From: Nitrosomonas sp.
Lineage (GTDB): Bacteria; Pseudomonadota; Gammaproteobacteria; Burkholderiales; Nitrosomonadaceae
Reading direction: 5' to 3'
NCBI RefSeq assembly: GCF_019752095.1
Contig: NZ_JAIEMO010000003.1
Coordinates: 124,001 to 188,000, forward strand
Length of the DNA stretch: 64,000 bases
Part shown: positions 35,591 to 45,932 of the stretch, piece after piece
How the letters are laid out: the number at the start of each line of letters is the position of its first letter
How positions within the stretch are numbered: the stretch's first letter is position 1
Notes under the pieces: generated by a model
Databases searched by the model: none
Told to the model about the DNA's origin: nothing
Seen by the model: the letters and a program-made list of their open reading frames with translations, nothing else
Position numbers and translations under genes: made by a program

Positions 35591-35615
35591 ACTGAGTTTT
35601 ATCAATACATTATCA

Positions 35616-36332
35616 ATGACTGCTGCAATCTATAAACGTATTTTACTGAAACTATCCGGCGAAGCCCTGATGGGTGACGATAAGTATGGTATTAATCATA
35701 CTGTCATGGGAAGAATTGTTTCTGAGATTGAGGAAGTTAGCAAACTAGGGATTGAAATTGCCATTGTCGTTGGTGGTGGAAATATTTTTCGCGGGATGAA
35801 GTCAGCCAATGACGGATTGGAACGCGTTACTGCGGATTATATGGGCATGTTAGCTACTGTAATGAATGCCTTAGCACTGCAAGATGCGATGAAAATGGCC
35901 GGTCTGGTGCCGCGAATACAATCCGCTTTACGCATTGAGCAAGTTGTAGAACCTTATATCCGTGGACGTGCTATGCGTTATCTGAAAGATGGCAAGATAG
36001 TCATATTTGCGGCAGGTACCGGTAATCCGTTTTTTACCACTGATACCGCAGCTGCTTTGCGCGGCATGGAAATGAATGTAGATATCATGTTGAAAGCCAC
36101 TAAAGTAGATGGAATTTATACTAGCGATCCTAAAATTGATCCTGAAGCAACACGTTTCCACAAATTAACATTTGACGAAGCTATTGCCAAGAATTTACAG
36201 GTAATGGATGCAACGGCATTAACACTGTGCCGTGACCAGAAATTACCGCTTAGCGTATTTAGTATTTTCAAGGCTGGTGCACTTAAACGTATAATAACAG
36301 GCGAGGACGAAGGAACTTTGGTAACAGTCTGA
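35616..36332 (+). CDS. pyrH: Uridylate kinase
   Basis: 238 residues from [20 protein letters not shown]; the longer open frame overlaps tsf and is spurious before 35616. PyrH phosphorylates UMP to [11 protein letters not shown] near residue 55 and [34 protein letters not shown] are family motifs. The start is 25 bp after the tsf stop. Confidence 0.96.
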   Translation: MTAAIYKRILLKLSGEALMGDDKYGINHTVMGRIVSEIEEVSKLGIEIAIVVGGGNIFRGMKSANDGLERVTADYMGMLATVMNALALQDAMKMAGLVPRIQSALRIEQVVEPYIRGRAMRYLKDGKIVIFAAGTGNPFFTTDTAAALRGMEMNVDIMLKATKVDGIYTSDPKIDPEATRFHKLTFDEAIAKNLQVMDATALTLCRDQKLPLSVFSIFKAGALKRIITGEDEGTLVTV

Positions 36333-36381
36333 GTGAAAGATAATTGAAACCTTGAAAATCGAAGTATGAGGGAACGATATT

Positions 36382-36939
36382 ATGATTGCCGATGTAAAAA
36401 AATCTGCTGAACAAAAAATGCAAAAAAGTCTTGAAGCATTAAAAGCAGATTTAAGTAAAGTCAGAAGCGGCCGGGCTCATACGGGATTTTTAGATCATAT
36501 CACCGTGGATTATTACGGAACACAAACGCCCATTAATCAGGTAGCCAATATCAACCTAATTGATGCACGCACGATCGGCGTAATTCCCTGGGAAAAGAAA
36601 ATGGCTGGTGCGATTGAAAAAGCCATTCGTGAATCTGATTTAGGTTTAAATCCTATGCCTGTAGGTGAGACTATTCGCGTACCCATGCCTTCTCTCACTG
36701 AAGAGCGTCGCCGCGATCTGATTAAAGTAGTTAAGCAAGAGGCGGAGCATGTCCGTGTCGCAATGCGAAATATTCGCCGAGATGCCAATACACACTTGAA
36801 AGATTTATTGAAATCCAAAGAAATTTCTGAAGATGATGAGCGTCGCGGTCAAGATGACATTCAAAAATTAACTGATCGCTATATCGCGGAAATAGATAAA
36901 ATTTTGCAAACCAAGGAAACCGAACTAATGGCTGTTTGA
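36382..36939 (+). CDS. frr: Ribosome recycling factor
   Basis: 185 residues, exactly the family length. RRF with EF-G splits post-termination ribosomes. LRSGRAH-type motif here is [21 protein letters not shown], and the C-terminal helix ends in [13 protein letters not shown]. It is separated from uppS by a single base. Confidence 0.97.
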   Translation: MIADVKKSAEQKMQKSLEALKADLSKVRSGRAHTGFLDHITVDYYGTQTPINQVANINLIDARTIGVIPWEKKMAGAIEKAIRESDLGLNPMPVGETIRVPMPSLTEERRRDLIKVVKQEAEHVRVAMRNIRRDANTHLKDLLKSKEISEDDERRGQDDIQKLTDRYIAEIDKILQTKETELMAV

Positions 36940-36940
36940 T

Positions 36941-37696
36941 ATGCCGCAAGGTCTAAGCTCAACTAGAGAAATACCTGAAACTGGCTCAATACCAAAACAT
37001 ATTGCTATTATTATGGATGGTAATGGCCGCTGGGCTCAAACTCGCTATATGCCTCGGATCGCTGGACATAAACAAGGTGTTGAAACAGTCCGTGGTATTA
37101 TCAAATCATGTATAGAGCGTAATATACCATACCTAACTTTATTTGCTTTTAGCAGTGAAAATTGGCGACGCCCAACAGATGAAGTAACATCTTTAATGCA
37201 ACTTTTCCTTGGCGCATTGGAACAAGAAATCTCTCGGTTGCATGAAAACGGTATCTGCTTCAAAGTTATCGGTGAATTATCGAAATTTGAACCCAAGATA
37301 ATAGAATGCATCCGTATTGGCGAGCAGCTAACCGCAGAAAATAAACGTCTTACCTTCACTATAGCTGCCAACTACGGCGGGCGCTGGGATATCATGCAAG
37401 CCGTGCGTAAAATGATGGCACAATCAACTGAGCTACCCTTAAATTTTGAAGAAGAAAATTTAGCGCAATATCTTGCGCTGAGCTATGCCCCTGAACCGGA
37501 TTTGTTTATCCGAACTGGCGGAGAATATCGCATTAGTAATTTTTTATTATGGCAGCTTGCTTATACTGAATTGTATTTCACCGATACATTATGGCCTGAT
37601 TTCGATGAGCATGAACTTGAACGAGCGATCCAATCTTATCAACAACGTGAACGTCGGTTTGGCTGCACCAGTGAACAGATTCAAGTAGCAGGATAA
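36941..37696 (+). CDS. uppS: Undecaprenyl diphosphate synthase
   Basis: 251 residues of the cis-prenyltransferase family. UppS builds the C55 carrier lipid for peptidoglycan and LPS from farnesyl and isopentenyl diphosphate. The catalytic Asp is in IAIIMDGNGRWAQ; FAFSSENWRRP and the C-terminal PDLFIRTGGEYRISNFLLWQ with YTELYFTDTLWPDF are the other conserved regions. It lies directly after frr and before cdsA. Confidence 0.96.
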   Translation: MPQGLSSTREIPETGSIPKHIAIIMDGNGRWAQTRYMPRIAGHKQGVETVRGIIKSCIERNIPYLTLFAFSSENWRRPTDEVTSLMQLFLGALEQEISRLHENGICFKVIGELSKFEPKIIECIRIGEQLTAENKRLTFTIAANYGGRWDIMQAVRKMMAQSTELPLNFEEENLAQYLALSYAPEPDLFIRTGGEYRISNFLLWQLAYTELYFTDTLWPDFDEHELERAIQSYQQRERRFGCTSEQIQVAG

Positions 37697-37709
37697 AAGA
37701 TCACCTTCC

Positions 37710-38534
37710 ATGCTTAAAACCCGCGTCCTTACTGCAGTTATTATTCTTCCTTTGTTCTTATCCGCGTTATTTTTGTTACAGGATATTTTTTGGGCTATCG
37801 TGCTACTTGCACTTTCAATTATCGGATCTCGTGAATGGAGTCGATTAGCCGAATTTTCAGTAAAAAACACAATAATTTTTATGCTCCTGACTACTCTTGC
37901 AGGAGGAGAATTATTGTTTCAAATGAGTGAGTCTATAAAAACTAATGTATATTCTACTGATTTGATCTGGGTCTATGCCTTATCAGTGGTTTTCTGGATT
38001 ATTGGTGTACCGCCGTATCTGAAACAAGTTTACACGATAAAAAATCCATTAATATTAATGCTAATCGGTTGGACATTATTGTTACCCACCTGTCTCGCAC
38101 TTTATCAACTACGTGCTATCAGTCCGCTACTTTTATTGGGCCTTATGGCGACAATCTGGATTTCCGATACAGCAGCTTATTTCACAGGAAAAACATTTGG
38201 TAAACACAAGCTTGCTAACCAAATTAGTCCGAACAAAACCTGGGAAGGTGTCGCCGGAGCCTTAATTGCAGTATTAGTTTATGGTCTGATCTGGGATTTC
38301 TGGCTTATTGAAGAATCATTAGCGACACTATTAATACCACTGCTTTTATTGATGGCCATATTAGGCATTATCGGAGATTTATACGAATCACTTATGAAAC
38401 GCCATGCTGGTGTTAAGGATAGTGGAAGTATTTTGCCAGGCCATGGCGGTATTTTAGATCGAATTGACGCTTTAATTTCATCGTTGCCATTTGCCATTCT
38501 GGCCTTACTAATTTTTTATTCTCCCGTGTCATGA
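37710..38534 (+). CDS. cdsA: Phosphatidate cytidylyltransferase
   Basis: 274 residues. CdsA makes CDP-diacylglycerol from phosphatidate (the product of PlsC, encoded at 9495) and CTP in the inner membrane. Many hydrophobic helices, and the CDP-DAG synthase signature at the C-terminus, [21 protein letters not shown]. It overlaps dxr by 4 bp. Confidence 0.95.
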   Translation: MLKTRVLTAVIILPLFLSALFLLQDIFWAIVLLALSIIGSREWSRLAEFSVKNTIIFMLLTTLAGGELLFQMSESIKTNVYSTDLIWVYALSVVFWIIGVPPYLKQVYTIKNPLILMLIGWTLLLPTCLALYQLRAISPLLLLGLMATIWISDTAAYFTGKTFGKHKLANQISPNKTWEGVAGALIAVLVYGLIWDFWLIEESLATLLIPLLLLMAILGIIGDLYESLMKRHAGVKDSGSILPGHGGILDRIDALISSLPFAILALLIFYSPVS

Positions 38535-39718
38535 AAACAATCCGTCAAATCACTATACTTGGCTCCACCGGCAGTATTGGGGAAAGCACTTTGGACGTTA
38601 TCGCACGCCATCCTGATCGTTTTCAGGCTTTTGCATTAACTGCAAATAATAATGTTGAAAAAATGTTATCGCAGTGCCAACGTTTTCAACCAAGATTTGC
38701 AGTCATGCTGGATCAAAAAAGCTCTAAGCAGCTTGCTAACGCAATTAACACAGTGAATATCAAGACTGAAGTTTTATCAGGAATAGAATCTTTAGAAAAG
38801 GTCGCTTCTCTTCCAGAGGTTGATACCGTAATGGCGGCCATCGTTGGAGCTGCCGGTATTCGCCCAACATTCGCTGCAGCGCAGGCAGGGAAACTAGTAT
38901 TGTTAGCCAATAAAGAAACGCTGGTAATGGCCGGCCGTATTTTTACGGATTTGGTGAAAAAACACCATGCCACACTGTTGCCAATTGATAGCGAACATAA
39001 CGCAATCTATCAATCACTGCCACATCACTTCAATGGGAATTTAGCAGCAGCAGGCGTCAGCCACATATTGCTCACAGCTTCGGGCGGACCGTTTCGATGT
39101 GCCTCAATAGATTCCCTGGAGAGCGTGACACCGGAACAAGCATGCGCTCACCCTAATTGGGATATGGGACAGAAAATTTCCGTAGATTCCGCTACCATGA
39201 TGAATAAAGGACTAGAAGTCATCGAAGCGCATTGGTTGTTTGAAGCCCCTCCAGATAAAATTCAAGTAGTCATCCACCCACAAAGTGTGATCCACTCTAT
39301 GGTTGCGTATGTAGATGGCTCGGTTATCGCGCAACTTGGCAATCCAGATATGCGAACCCCAATCGCACATGCGATGGGCTATCCTGAGCGAATAGAAAGT
39401 GGAGTATCGACATTAGACATGTTTAAGGTTGCTCATCTTGATTTTGAACAGCCTGATTTTAAAAGATTTCCATGCCTGGACTTAGCTTATCAAGCGCTGC
39501 ATGCCGGTGGTAATATGCCAGCAGTATTGAATGCCGCCAATGAAATAGCAGTAGAATCTTTTCTTCAAAGACGAATGGCTTTTACAGCTATTCCCATCAT
39601 GATTAAACATGTTATGCAGACAATACAACGAGAAGAAATGATGACACTGGATGATGTTTTAAGAACAGACAAGCTGGCACGCGCTAAGTCACATGAATGG
39701 CTGGCAAATCTACAATAG
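38531..39718 (+). CDS. dxr: 1-deoxy-D-xylulose 5-phosphate reductoisomerase
   Basis: 395 residues. Dxr makes methylerythritol 4-phosphate with NADPH, the committed step toward [19 protein letters not shown] is the nucleotide-binding loop; [12 protein letters not shown] holds the metal-binding D-S-E, and SGGPFR and [13 protein letters not shown] line the active site. ATG overlaps the cdsA stop. Confidence 0.97.
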   Translation: MKTIRQITILGSTGSIGESTLDVIARHPDRFQAFALTANNNVEKMLSQCQRFQPRFAVMLDQKSSKQLANAINTVNIKTEVLSGIESLEKVASLPEVDTVMAAIVGAAGIRPTFAAAQAGKLVLLANKETLVMAGRIFTDLVKKHHATLLPIDSEHNAIYQSLPHHFNGNLAAAGVSHILLTASGGPFRCASIDSLESVTPEQACAHPNWDMGQKISVDSATMMNKGLEVIEAHWLFEAPPDKIQVVIHPQSVIHSMVAYVDGSVIAQLGNPDMRTPIAHAMGYPERIESGVSTLDMFKVAHLDFEQPDFKRFPCLDLAYQALHAGGNMPAVLNAANEIAVESFLQRRMAFTAIPIMIKHVMQTIQREEMMTLDDVLRTDKLARAKSHEWLANLQ

Positions 39719-39871
39719 GCGTGTCAAGTGAGAAAATATGAGGGTAAGTGACCCGATTCAATTTTTCTTAATTAATGGTAGTATCCCTGCAATTATTTTT
39801 ATTAGCAATAAGATGAAAAATATCGTGAAGTTAAAATTAACCCACACTTGCTATAAGAACAATCATTAGAT

Positions 39872-41239
39872 ATGTCAATAACTTACACAATTATTTTTTT
39901 TATTATTGCCTTAGGCACACTGATAACCTTTCACGAATTTGGCCATTATTTGGTAGCACGATGGAATGGTGTAAAAGTATTACGGTTTTGCATTGGATTT
40001 GGTCAACCCATCTTTCGCAGGCGATGGGGAAAAGACCAGACTGAATGGGTAGTTGCCGCGATTCCATTAGGTGGTTATGTCAAAATGCTCGATGAAAATG
40101 AAGGCAAAGTGGCATCTGAGGACTTACCTCGTGCTTTTAACCGTCAGCCGGTAGCTCGTCGTTTTGCAATAGTCGCAGCCGGCCCCATCGCCAATTTCTT
40201 ACTAGCTATTGTTCTATATTGGCTACTTTTTATTCTAGGTGTTCCTGGAATGAAGCCCATACTTGGTCCTGTCGAACCCGCCACAGCTGCTGCCAAGGCA
40301 GAATTTGTATTAGGTGAAACTATTGTCAGCATAGAAAATGAACCCGTTGCAAGCTGGCAGGATGCGCGCTGGGCTTTATTGCGGTATGCCATCAATCGGT
40401 CAGCCAATGTAAAAGTGCAAACCATTAATGATAGTGGCGAAAATAATTTGCGGCAGCTGGATTTAAGCCAAGTCGATCCCGATAAGCTCAATGAAAATTT
40501 TCCCGGTATCATAGGATTTAGCAGTTACCAGCCGGTAATAAAACCCGTAATCGGGCAAGTTATTTCTGATGGCGCTGGTTCTCACGCTGGTTTATTGACC
40601 GGTGATGAAATTATTGCGGTCAATCATACTGAGATACATACCTGGATGGATTTTGTGCAAGAAATACGTACAAACCCCGAACGCTCATTAGAACTTGATA
40701 TTTTACGCAATGATCAAATGATCATGCTGACGATTACCCCTGAGTCAACCATAGAGCATGGTAAGCGAGTGGGCAAGATAGGCGTTGCGCCCGTCGTCAA
40801 TCAAGCAGAATTTGATGAATTGCTTGTTACTGTCAGTTATTCACCTGGCAAAGCGTTACAGAAAGCCGTCGAGAAAACCTGGGAAACAACTGTACTGACA
40901 TTACAAATGCTCTCTAAGATGATTACGGGTGATGTATCCTGGAAAAATATCAGCGGACCGATCTCTATTGCTGATTATGCCGGACAATCGGCACAAATGG
41001 GGTTAGTATCTTATCTCGCTTTTCTTGCACTGATCAGTGTTAGTATTGGTGTGTTAAATTTATTGCCAATTCCAATACTTGATGGTGGACATCTCATGTA
41101 TTATCTTATTGAAATAGTCAAAGGAAGTCCGGTTTCAGATAAAACAATAATAATTGGTCAGAAAATTGGTTTGATTATGCTGTTTACACTCATGACGTTT
41201 GCCATCTACAACGATATTAGTCGGCTTATTACTGGTTAA
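39872..41239 (+). CDS. rseP: Site-2 protease RseP
   Basis: 455 residues. RseP is an inner-membrane zinc protease that cleaves anti-sigma factors and signal peptides. The zinc motif is in TFHEFGHYLVARW (HExxH near residue 23), the second metal site in PIPILDGGHLMYY, with two PDZ domains between (the second around SDGAGSHAGLLTGDEIIAVN). Family length about 450. It precedes bamA by 3 bp. Confidence 0.95.
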   Translation: MSITYTIIFFIIALGTLITFHEFGHYLVARWNGVKVLRFCIGFGQPIFRRRWGKDQTEWVVAAIPLGGYVKMLDENEGKVASEDLPRAFNRQPVARRFAIVAAGPIANFLLAIVLYWLLFILGVPGMKPILGPVEPATAAAKAEFVLGETIVSIENEPVASWQDARWALLRYAINRSANVKVQTINDSGENNLRQLDLSQVDPDKLNENFPGIIGFSSYQPVIKPVIGQVISDGAGSHAGLLTGDEIIAVNHTEIHTWMDFVQEIRTNPERSLELDILRNDQMIMLTITPESTIEHGKRVGKIGVAPVVNQAEFDELLVTVSYSPGKALQKAVEKTWETTVLTLQMLSKMITGDVSWKNISGPISIADYAGQSAQMGLVSYLAFLALISVSIGVLNLLPIPILDGGHLMYYLIEIVKGSPVSDKTIIIGQKIGLIMLFTLMTFAIYNDISRLITG

Positions 41240-41242
41240 ATA

Positions 41243-43555
41243 ATGAAATTCCAGTATTTCTTTGCATTTATCAGCTTATTCTGTGCATTTTCATCTTGGG
41301 CCGGCGATTCTTTCATTGTTGAGGATATTCGTGTTGAAGGCATACAACGTACTGAGGCAGGTACTGTTTTTAGTTATCTACCCATTAAAGTCGGTGAAGT
41401 GTTGGACGCAGAAAAAGCAACAGAGGCGATTAAAGCGCTATTTGCAACCGGTTTTTTTAAAGATGTAAAATTAAAGAATGAAAATAACATTCTGATTGTA
41501 GAAGTTATTGAACGTCCTGCGATTGCAGAAATCAGCATCAATGGCGCCAAAGAATTTGAGAAGGATAAACTGCTTGAAGGCTTAAAGCAGGCGGGTATAT
41601 CCGAATCCCGAATTTTCAGTCGTTCACTTCTGGAACGAGCCGAACTGGAATTAAAACGACAATACATTAGTCGCGGCAAATATGCCGTCAAAATCACGAC
41701 CACTTCAACACCACTGGAACGTAATCGTGTCGGAATAAATTTTGATATTAATGAAGGTCGTACCGCAAGAATAAAAAGAATAAGTTTTGTTGGCAACGAA
41801 AAATTCGTTGATAAAGAATTGCGCGGCTTACTGGTTCTAAGAAGACCCGACCTGCTTAGCTGGTTCACTAAAAACGATCAGTATTCAAAACAAAAACTCT
41901 CCGCAGACCTTGAGACACTTCGTTCGTATTATCTTGATCGAGGTTACCTGGAATTCAATATCGAATCCACTCAAGTTTCCATAACTCCTGATTTACGCGA
42001 CATCTATATCACAATCAACATAACCGAAGGTGCTCAATATTCAATCTCCGATATTAAGGTAGCGGGAGAAACCATCGTACCCGAAGAAGAAATACATAAA
42101 CTGATATTACTAAAGAATGGAGATGTTTTTGTACGCGAAAAACTAACCGAATCCATTAAATTAATAACGGATCGACTGGGCGATGACGGCTATGCTTTTG
42201 CTAATGTTAATGCTTCCCCTGAGATAGATTATGAAAACCGGCAGGCTGCTTTCACATTTTTTATTGACCCGGGCAAGCGAGTTTACGTTCGCCGTATCGA
42301 TATTGAAGGTAACGATCGCACCCGCGATGAAGTCATACGCCGCGAATTTCGTCAAATGGAAGGGGCTTGGCATTCCACAAGTCAAATTAATCTCTCTAAA
42401 GTCAGAGTTGATCGTTTAGGTTTTTTCAACAGTGTCAATGTAGAAACGCCAGCGGTACCTGATAAAACCGACCAGGTCGACATAAAAGTCAGAGTTGAAG
42501 AACGACCCACCGGATCTATTATGTTTGGCGCGGGCTACTCTGATCGTCAAGGGATCATTCTAAACGCTTCAATTTCTCAGAATAATATTTTCGGCACTGG
42601 CAATTTTTTTAGTCTTGATGCTAACCGAGGTGCCATTAACGAAACCTACTCTGCATCTTTTACCAATCCTTATGCCACAGTTGATGGCCTAAGCTTTGGT
42701 CTGGATGCATACAAGCGCGTTTTGGATACGCGTGCATTAACACAGTTTGGCGCATTCAAAACAGATACTTTAGGTGCCGGTTTTAGATTTGGAGTACCCA
42801 TCGCAGAAAACGATATTGTTTCCCTTGGCCTGGCTGCAGAAAATACCTCGATCGGTACATTTGCAAACAGTCCACAGCGTTATAGGGATTTTGTTAACGA
42901 ATTTGGTGAAACAACAAATAATTTTCCAGCAACCATAAGCTGGGCACGCGACCGGCGTGATAGCGCAATTTGGCCAACCTCTGGAACAACTCATCGATTA
43001 TTCGGCGAAATCAGTGTTCCGGGTGGAGATTTAAACTACTACAAAGTCAGTTACAACCAGAGGTGGTACTTTCCGATTACTGATTTCTTTACGCTTCTGG
43101 TAAACACGGAATTCGGCTATGGCGATGGTTATAAAGGAAAAAATCTTCCTTTCTTCAAAAACTTTTTTGCTGGGGGTAATAACTCAGTGAGGGGCTATGA
43201 TCTTAATTCTTTAGGTCCCCGTGATGACACACTGCTTCCCGGTAACATCACTACTGTCAATCGAAGATTGCTAGCAGTGGGCGCTAGCAAGCGTGTAGTC
43301 GGAAATATTGAGCTAATGTTCCCAGTCCCATTCCTGCGAGATGATCGATCATTACGCTTTAGCGTGTTTGTTGATGGAGGTACTACATTTAACCAATTCA
43401 ATCAACTAAACGATTTCATGCGTTACTCAACCGGTATTGCGTTAACCTGGGTATCCCCCATGGGGCCATTGAAAGTAAGTCTGGCAGAGCCATTAAATGA
43501 TGTGCCGGCGGATAACCTGCAAAGATTCCAATTCATGTTCGGTCAACAATTCTAA
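41243..43555 (+). CDS. bamA: Outer-membrane protein assembly factor BamA
   Basis: 770 residues. A signal peptide (about residues 1-20) leads to five POTRA domains (to about residue 420) and a C-terminal 16-strand barrel ending in FGQQF with the usual final Phe. BamA is the core of the BAM complex that folds outer-membrane proteins such as the DUF2490 protein. The lid-lock VRGY region is visible as NNSVRGYDLNSLGPRD. The 3' end comes before the skp start. Confidence 0.96.
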   Translation: MKFQYFFAFISLFCAFSSWAGDSFIVEDIRVEGIQRTEAGTVFSYLPIKVGEVLDAEKATEAIKALFATGFFKDVKLKNENNILIVEVIERPAIAEISINGAKEFEKDKLLEGLKQAGISESRIFSRSLLERAELELKRQYISRGKYAVKITTTSTPLERNRVGINFDINEGRTARIKRISFVGNEKFVDKELRGLLVLRRPDLLSWFTKNDQYSKQKLSADLETLRSYYLDRGYLEFNIESTQVSITPDLRDIYITINITEGAQYSISDIKVAGETIVPEEEIHKLILLKNGDVFVREKLTESIKLITDRLGDDGYAFANVNASPEIDYENRQAAFTFFIDPGKRVYVRRIDIEGNDRTRDEVIRREFRQMEGAWHSTSQINLSKVRVDRLGFFNSVNVETPAVPDKTDQVDIKVRVEERPTGSIMFGAGYSDRQGIILNASISQNNIFGTGNFFSLDANRGAINETYSASFTNPYATVDGLSFGLDAYKRVLDTRALTQFGAFKTDTLGAGFRFGVPIAENDIVSLGLAAENTSIGTFANSPQRYRDFVNEFGETTNNFPATISWARDRRDSAIWPTSGTTHRLFGEISVPGGDLNYYKVSYNQRWYFPITDFFTLLVNTEFGYGDGYKGKNLPFFKNFFAGGNNSVRGYDLNSLGPRDDTLLPGNITTVNRRLLAVGASKRVVGNIELMFPVPFLRDDRSLRFSVFVDGGTTFNQFNQLNDFMRYSTGIALTWVSPMGPLKVSLAEPLNDVPADNLQRFQFMFGQQF

Positions 43556-43577
43556 TTTCTGTCGAGTACTGCTTCAG

Positions 43578-44114
43578 GTGAAAATATATAAACGGATCTA
43601 TCACTGTTGCTCCATGGCGATGATGGCTTTCTTCGTCATGGCTTTCACTAGCAGTTTCGTAGCTGCCTTTGCCGGCGATATTAAAATTGGTGTAGTCAAT
43701 ACCGAACAAATCTTGCGCGAATCTAAACCAGCCATACAGGCCCAAAAAAAAATCGAACGGGAGTTTGTTCCACGCGATGAAGATATCAAAAAAATGGCGA
43801 TGAAAGCCAAGACGCTGCAAGACAAGTTAGAAAAAGAAAGCATTGATATGGAAGAATCTGAGCGACGCAATATGGAAAGAAATCTTGCCAATTTGAGTCG
43901 CGAGTACCAACGCGCCCAGAAGCAAATGCGAGAAGACCTAAGCGTACGTCAGAATGAAGAATACAGTATGATTTTAGAACGCACCAACCGTGCTATTAGT
44001 GAAATCGCAGAAAATGAAAATTATGATCTGATTTTGCAATTACAGGACTCCGTTTACAGAAGTCAGCGTATCGACATTACCGACAAAGTAATTAAAGCAC
44101 TCAATAACGAATAA
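43578..44114 (+). CDS. skp: Periplasmic chaperone Skp/OmpH
   Basis: 178 residues from the GTG at 43578. This start gives a classical signal peptide (KIYKR, then MMAFFVMAFTSSFVAAFAG); the ATG at 43614 is a shorter option, and the longer open frame overlaps bamA and lacks a signal. Mature Skp begins GDIKIGVVNTEQILRES and continues as long charged helices (about residues 75-150) that form the tentacles holding unfolded outer-membrane proteins for BamA. It follows bamA by 22 bp. fabZ comes next; lpxD, usually between them, is absent. Confidence 0.9.
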   Translation: MKIYKRIYHCCSMAMMAFFVMAFTSSFVAAFAGDIKIGVVNTEQILRESKPAIQAQKKIEREFVPRDEDIKKMAMKAKTLQDKLEKESIDMEESERRNMERNLANLSREYQRAQKQMREDLSVRQNEEYSMILERTNRAISEIAENENYDLILQLQDSVYRSQRIDITDKVIKALNNE

Positions 44115-44190
44115 GGCACCATTTTCAGTATACGCAGCTGATCAAACGGCATCGAAAAAAGGCATTTAGGCCCAAAAGGGAAATAAAACA

Positions 44191-44634
44191 ATGAGCAGCA
44201 TGAATATCCACGAAATATTAAAATATCTTCCGCATCGCTATCCGCTCTTGCTAGTAGACCGGGTAATTTCATATGAGGCCGGTAAAGATATCGTTGCGTT
44301 AAAAAATGTTTCTATCAACGAACCTTTCTTTTCCGGACATTTCCCCCACCATCCAGTGATGCCAGGAGTTTTAATTGTTGAAGCGTTAGCCCAGGCAGCC
44401 GCTATTCTGACACTTAGAACAGAGAATACGACTAACAAGGAAGATACGGTTTATTACTTTGTAGGTATCGATGGCGTTCGTTTCAAAAAACCTGTCATAG
44501 CCGGCGATCAGTTAATTCTCAAAGTCTCTATCCAACGACAAATCAGAGGATTATGGAAGTATTCGGCACGTGCTGAAGTGGATGATCAGCTAGTTACCGA
44601 AGCGCAGCTTATGTGCACCTCCAGAAATGTGTAG
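44191..44634 (+). CDS. fabZ: 3-hydroxyacyl-ACP dehydratase FabZ
   Basis: 147 residues of the hotdog fold. FabZ dehydrates 3-hydroxyacyl-ACP in fatty-acid elongation and competes with lipid A synthesis for hydroxymyristoyl-ACP. The catalytic His and Glu are in [37 protein letters not shown] precedes the ATG. It stands between skp and rnhB without the lpxD, lpxA and lpxB genes expected around it. Confidence 0.96.
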   Translation: MSSMNIHEILKYLPHRYPLLLVDRVISYEAGKDIVALKNVSINEPFFSGHFPHHPVMPGVLIVEALAQAAAILTLRTENTTNKEDTVYYFVGIDGVRFKKPVIAGDQLILKVSIQRQIRGLWKYSARAEVDDQLVTEAQLMCTSRNV

Positions 44635-44698
44635 CCGCCACGATTGAAATAACCGTCAGCATCAGGAGTGTTCAATCATTGAAACGTCAACAATCGAA

Positions 44699-45271
44699 TT
44701 GATTTGCGGCGTCGACGAAGCTGGCAGAGGACCTCTGGCCGGGCCAGTTTATGCAGCTTGTGTTGTCTTAAACGCAGCCTTTACAATAGACGGATTAGCT
44801 GATTCCAAGAAACTAAGCGAAAGAAAACGCAACGCACTAGCAATCACCATCAAAAAGCATGCTAAAGCATGGGCAATTTCTTATGCTTCGGTACAAGAAG
44901 TTGACCAATTAAATATTTTGCAAGCAAGTTTGCTGGCCATGAAACGTGCTGTCGAAAGCCTTCCTTTCACACCCGATATAGTACTGGTCGATGGCAATCA
45001 GAACCCGGGCTTACACTGTCCAATGCGAACAATCATTCGCGGTGATAGTTTAATACCTGAAATTTCAGCGGCTTCGATATTAGCCAAAACTGCGCGTGAT
45101 GCTGAAATGCAAAGATTGCATAGGTGTTTTCCCAAGTATGGATTCGATAAACATAAAGGATATCCAACCAAGGCACATTTGGCTGCTCTGCAACAATACG
45201 GGGCTTGCGAAATTCACCGGCAAAGTTTTGCGCCGATCAGAACATTACCATTCAACGAGAAAGAAGATTGA
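44699..45271 (+). CDS. rnhB: Ribonuclease HII
   Basis: 190 residues as drawn from TTG at 44699. RNase HII cuts RNA in RNA-DNA hybrids, including single misincorporated ribonucleotides. [16 protein letters not shown] holds the first catalytic Asp and Glu; [11 protein letters not shown] and VDGNQNPG with [22 protein letters not shown] follow. The start is awkward: no ATG or GTG occurs between the preceding in-frame stop (44645-44647) and the motif, the TTG at 44699 has no ribosome site and leaves only one residue before the core, and AGGAG at 44664-44668 is placed for an ATC (44675) or ATT (44678). A rare ATT/ATC start is possible. Confidence 0.92.
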   Translation: MICGVDEAGRGPLAGPVYAACVVLNAAFTIDGLADSKKLSERKRNALAITIKKHAKAWAISYASVQEVDQLNILQASLLAMKRAVESLPFTPDIVLVDGNQNPGLHCPMRTIIRGDSLIPEISAASILAKTARDAEMQRLHRCFPKYGFDKHKGYPTKAHLAALQQYGACEIHRQSFAPIRTLPFNEKED

Positions 45272-45426
45272 ATGATTCAGTGTTCAACTCCGCGTCATTT
45301 CGGATTAAGGAAAAAATAACTTTGTGCGTATAATAATGACTGTTCAATCACTGCTTGCCAATAAATAATCGCTCTGATTGTTATAAATGTTTCAACTCTT
45401 GATCAAACTCAACAAGGAAGCTTAAT

Positions 45427-45906
45427 ATGCGCGTGGAAAAAAATACTGTGGTTTCTCTCAACTATGAATTGTCGGATGCTTCAGGAGAAATTCTGGAAAA
45501 AACAGATACACCGATCAGTTATTTGCATGGTGGCTACGGAGGTATTTTTCCTTTAGTTGAAGAAGCATTGCACGAAATGGAAATTGGATACTCATGCTCC
45601 ATCTCCATGGAACCGGAAGACACTTTTGGTGAATATGATGCCGAATTGGTTCGTGTTGAACCACGCGACTCTTTTCCTTCTAATGTAACCGTCGGGATGA
45701 ATTTTGAAGGTGGCGCTGAAGATTCCGATGACTTTATCGTCTATAAGGTCACCGATGTTACTGATGATAGTGTCATTGTCGACGGCAATCATCCTTTCGC
45801 AGGTATGAAACTAAATTTCGCATGCACGGTAACCGAAGTCCGCCCCGCTACAGCAGAAGAAATTTCTCATGAACATGTGCATGGCACACATGGTCATGAG
45901 CACTAG
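45427..45906 (+). CDS. slyD: FKBP-type prolyl isomerase SlyD
   Basis: 159 residues. SlyD is a cytoplasmic FKBP with an inserted chaperone flap and a metal-binding tail, linked to nickel delivery. LNYELSDASGEILEKTD begins the FKBP core, the insert-in-flap domain is about residues 70-125, and the tail EHVHGTHGHEH is a short His cluster. GGAAGCTTAAT precedes the ATG. It converges with mutS. Confidence 0.93.
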   Translation: MRVEKNTVVSLNYELSDASGEILEKTDTPISYLHGGYGGIFPLVEEALHEMEIGYSCSISMEPEDTFGEYDAELVRVEPRDSFPSNVTVGMNFEGGAEDSDDFIVYKVTDVTDDSVIVDGNHPFAGMKLNFACTVTEVRPATAEEISHEHVHGTHGHEH

Positions 45907-45932
45907 ATTTCAAGTACCAGATTGGATAAAAT

